Source of the DNA: Phycisphaerales bacterium
GTDB taxonomy: Bacteria > Planctomycetota > Phycisphaerae > Tepidisphaerales > Tepidisphaeraceae
Direction of reading: 5' to 3'
Length of the DNA stretch: 6,469 nucleotides
NCBI GenBank assembly: GCA_028288905.1
Contig: JAQGHJ010000330.1
Location: forward strand, 1-6,469
In this document: piece after piece, positions 5,803 to 6,469 of the stretch
Layout of the letters: every line of letters begins with the position of its first letter
Numbering within the stretch: position 1 is the stretch's first letter
Notes under the pieces: model-generated
What the model saw: the letters and a program-made list of their open reading frames with translations, nothing else
What the model was told of the DNA's origin: nothing
Databases searched by the model: none
Position numbers and translations under genes: made by a program

Positions 5803-5829
5803 GGCCGGCGGGCGGTATGATCGCCGGCC
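5803..5829 (+). promoter_or_regulatory. hairpin with TATGAT loop abutting the esterase start codon
   Basis: GGCCGGCG (5803-5810) and CGCCGGCC (5822-5829) are perfect 8-bp arms around an 11-base loop, and the right arm ends on the base before the ATG at 5830. The loop ends in TATGAT (5816-5821), a good -10 match, which would place the transcript start at about 5828-5830 and give a leaderless mRNA. No Shine-Dalgarno sequence is present, consistent with that, but no good -35 was found. If instead transcription starts upstream, the stem would cover the initiation region. Either reading is inference. Confidence 0.4.
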
Positions 5830-6469
5830 ATGAACCGCTACCGCCCGCCCGCCTCCCCGACCCGCGTGTGTCGCCGTGCGCTAACGGCCCTCTTGGCCGG
5901 CCTCGCCGCGGCGACCGCTGCTTTGGCCGACGCCCCGCCCGCCGTCGCCCCACCCTCAACCGCCCCGGCATCTCGGCCGTCGGCCGTCACTCCTCTGCCG
6001 GCCTCCACCCGCCCCGCGACGGCCGCCGATTACTCGGCTTACCGCGAGCGGTGGTTCACCCTGCCGACGAAGTCCGACCCGAGGCTTACCCACCACGCCT
6101 ACGAGTCGGCCGCCATGAGCGCCCGCGTCGGGTACCACCTCTACCTGCCGCTTGGGTACGACGACCCGGCCAACGCCGCCCGCCGGTACCCGGTCCTCTA
6201 CTGGCTGCACGGGCTGAACCAATCCGAGTCGTCGGACTGGTTCCCGCCGGACGTGCTGTCGGTGGCCGTCGGCGGCGGGGCGATCCCGCCGGTCATCGTC
6301 GTGTTCGCCGCCGGCGGCGGGCGGTCCTTCTACTGCGACGCCCCGGACCAAAACATCCTGCCGGAGACGACGATCGTGCGCGAGCTGATCCCGCACGTCG
6401 ACGCGACCTACCGAACGATCGCCGCCCGCGGCGGCCGGGCCATTCAGGGCGTGTCGATGGGCGGGTTCG
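5830..6469 (+). CDS. secreted esterase (Esterase D / PF00756-like alpha/beta hydrolase), 3' end outside window
   Basis: The first 213 residues of a gene that runs off the right edge. Residues 1-33 are a Sec signal peptide (Arg15-Arg16, hydrophobic core 18-32, ALA before Asp34). Residues ~35-66 are a Pro/Ala/Ser/Thr-rich linker, so the product is probably periplasmic or secreted. The catalytic domain follows. RVGYHLYLPLGYDD (99-112) and RYPVLYWLHGLNQSESSDWF (119-138) match the 'yPvlYlLHG' strand and oxyanion region of the putative esterase family (feruloyl esterase, antigen 85, S-formylglutathione hydrolase and enterochelin esterase relatives). IPPVIVVFAAGG (152-163) and GRAIQGVSMGGF (202-213) follow, the latter with nucleophile Ser209 in an intact GxSxG. 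The acid and histidine lie beyond the window. The ATG is the natural start for the signal peptide, but no SD precedes it. Substrate is unknown; carbohydrate-ester or polysaccharide-linked hydrolysis is common among secreted members. Confidence 0.88.
   Translation, partial: MNRYRPPASPTRVCRRALTALLAGLAAATAALADAPPAVAPPSTAPASRPSAVTPLPASTRPATAADYSAYRERWFTLPTKSDPRLTHHAYESAAMSARVGYHLYLPLGYDDPANAARRYPVLYWLHGLNQSESSDWFPPDVLSVAVGGGAIPPVIVVFAAGGGRSFYCDAPDQNILPETTIVRELIPHVDATYRTIAARGGRAIQGVSMGGF

Larger units (their letters stand above)
5346..5829. other. gene-free stretch with an AT-rich island
   Basis: No convincing gene was found in these 484 bases. Positions ~5450-5530 are clearly richer in A+T than the rest of the window. 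They include an imperfect inverted repeat (5470-5483 against 5504-5518, about 12 matching positions with one gap) around a 20-base centre. A short dyad, CACGG-CACTC-CCGTG, lies at 5395-5409 in the leader of the small Cys gene. The island probably holds the promoter of that minus-strand gene, but the best boxes seen (TTGGAC, then AATACT, 19-base spacing) are weak. From 5530 to 5800 the sequence has mixed composition without coding bias. The only ATG frame there is 40 codons (5652-5774), without an SD or recognisable product. Confidence 0.5.

Overview
This 6.5 kb window of GC-rich DNA (my impression from reading is well above 60% GC, with third codon positions mostly G or C) looks like chromosomal sequence from a planctomycete, most plausibly of the Gemmata group. 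That placement is inference. It rests on base composition, on the type of outer-membrane 'transporter' barrel, on secreted proteins with Pro/Ala-rich linkers, on a Cys/His-rich small protein and on TTCGTG-type intergenic repeats, not on a marker gene.

Layout from left to right. (1) Positions 169-1032, plus strand: an alpha/beta-hydrolase-fold protein whose catalytic motifs are all degenerate. (2) Positions 1070-1183: a long imperfect inverted repeat built from TTCGTG/CACGAA hexamers, between two convergent genes. (3) Positions 1221-3113, minus strand: an Nramp/MntH-type divalent metal transporter fused in frame to a C-terminal UspA domain. (4) Positions 3214-4131, minus strand: a secreted outer-membrane beta-barrel protein of the MetA-like 'transporter' family. 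(5) Positions 4132-4281: a divergent control region with two perfect inverted repeats and a candidate promoter. (6) Positions 4282-4947, plus strand: a DtxR/MntR-family metal-responsive repressor with a C-terminal FeoA-like domain. (7) Positions 5028-5077: a very strong terminator hairpin. (8) Positions 5133-5345, minus strand: a 70-residue four-cysteine protein with a good ribosome binding site. (9) Positions 5346-5829: a long gene-free stretch with an AT-rich island. (10) Positions 5830-6469, plus strand: the start of a secreted esterase, cut off by the window edge just after its GxSxG nucleophile motif.

The coherent unit is 1221-4947. A DtxR/MntR-type regulator is transcribed divergently from an outer-membrane barrel followed by an Nramp transporter, with an 18-bp perfect palindrome between them. 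I read this as a candidate Mn(II)/Fe(II) uptake locus: the barrel would pass metal across the outer membrane, the Nramp-Usp protein would carry it across the inner membrane, and the regulator would shut the locus down when metal is plentiful. The individual families are well known. The combination, and especially the Usp domain on the transporter, is the most interesting content here. The hydrolase, the small Cys protein and the esterase have no evident link to that unit.
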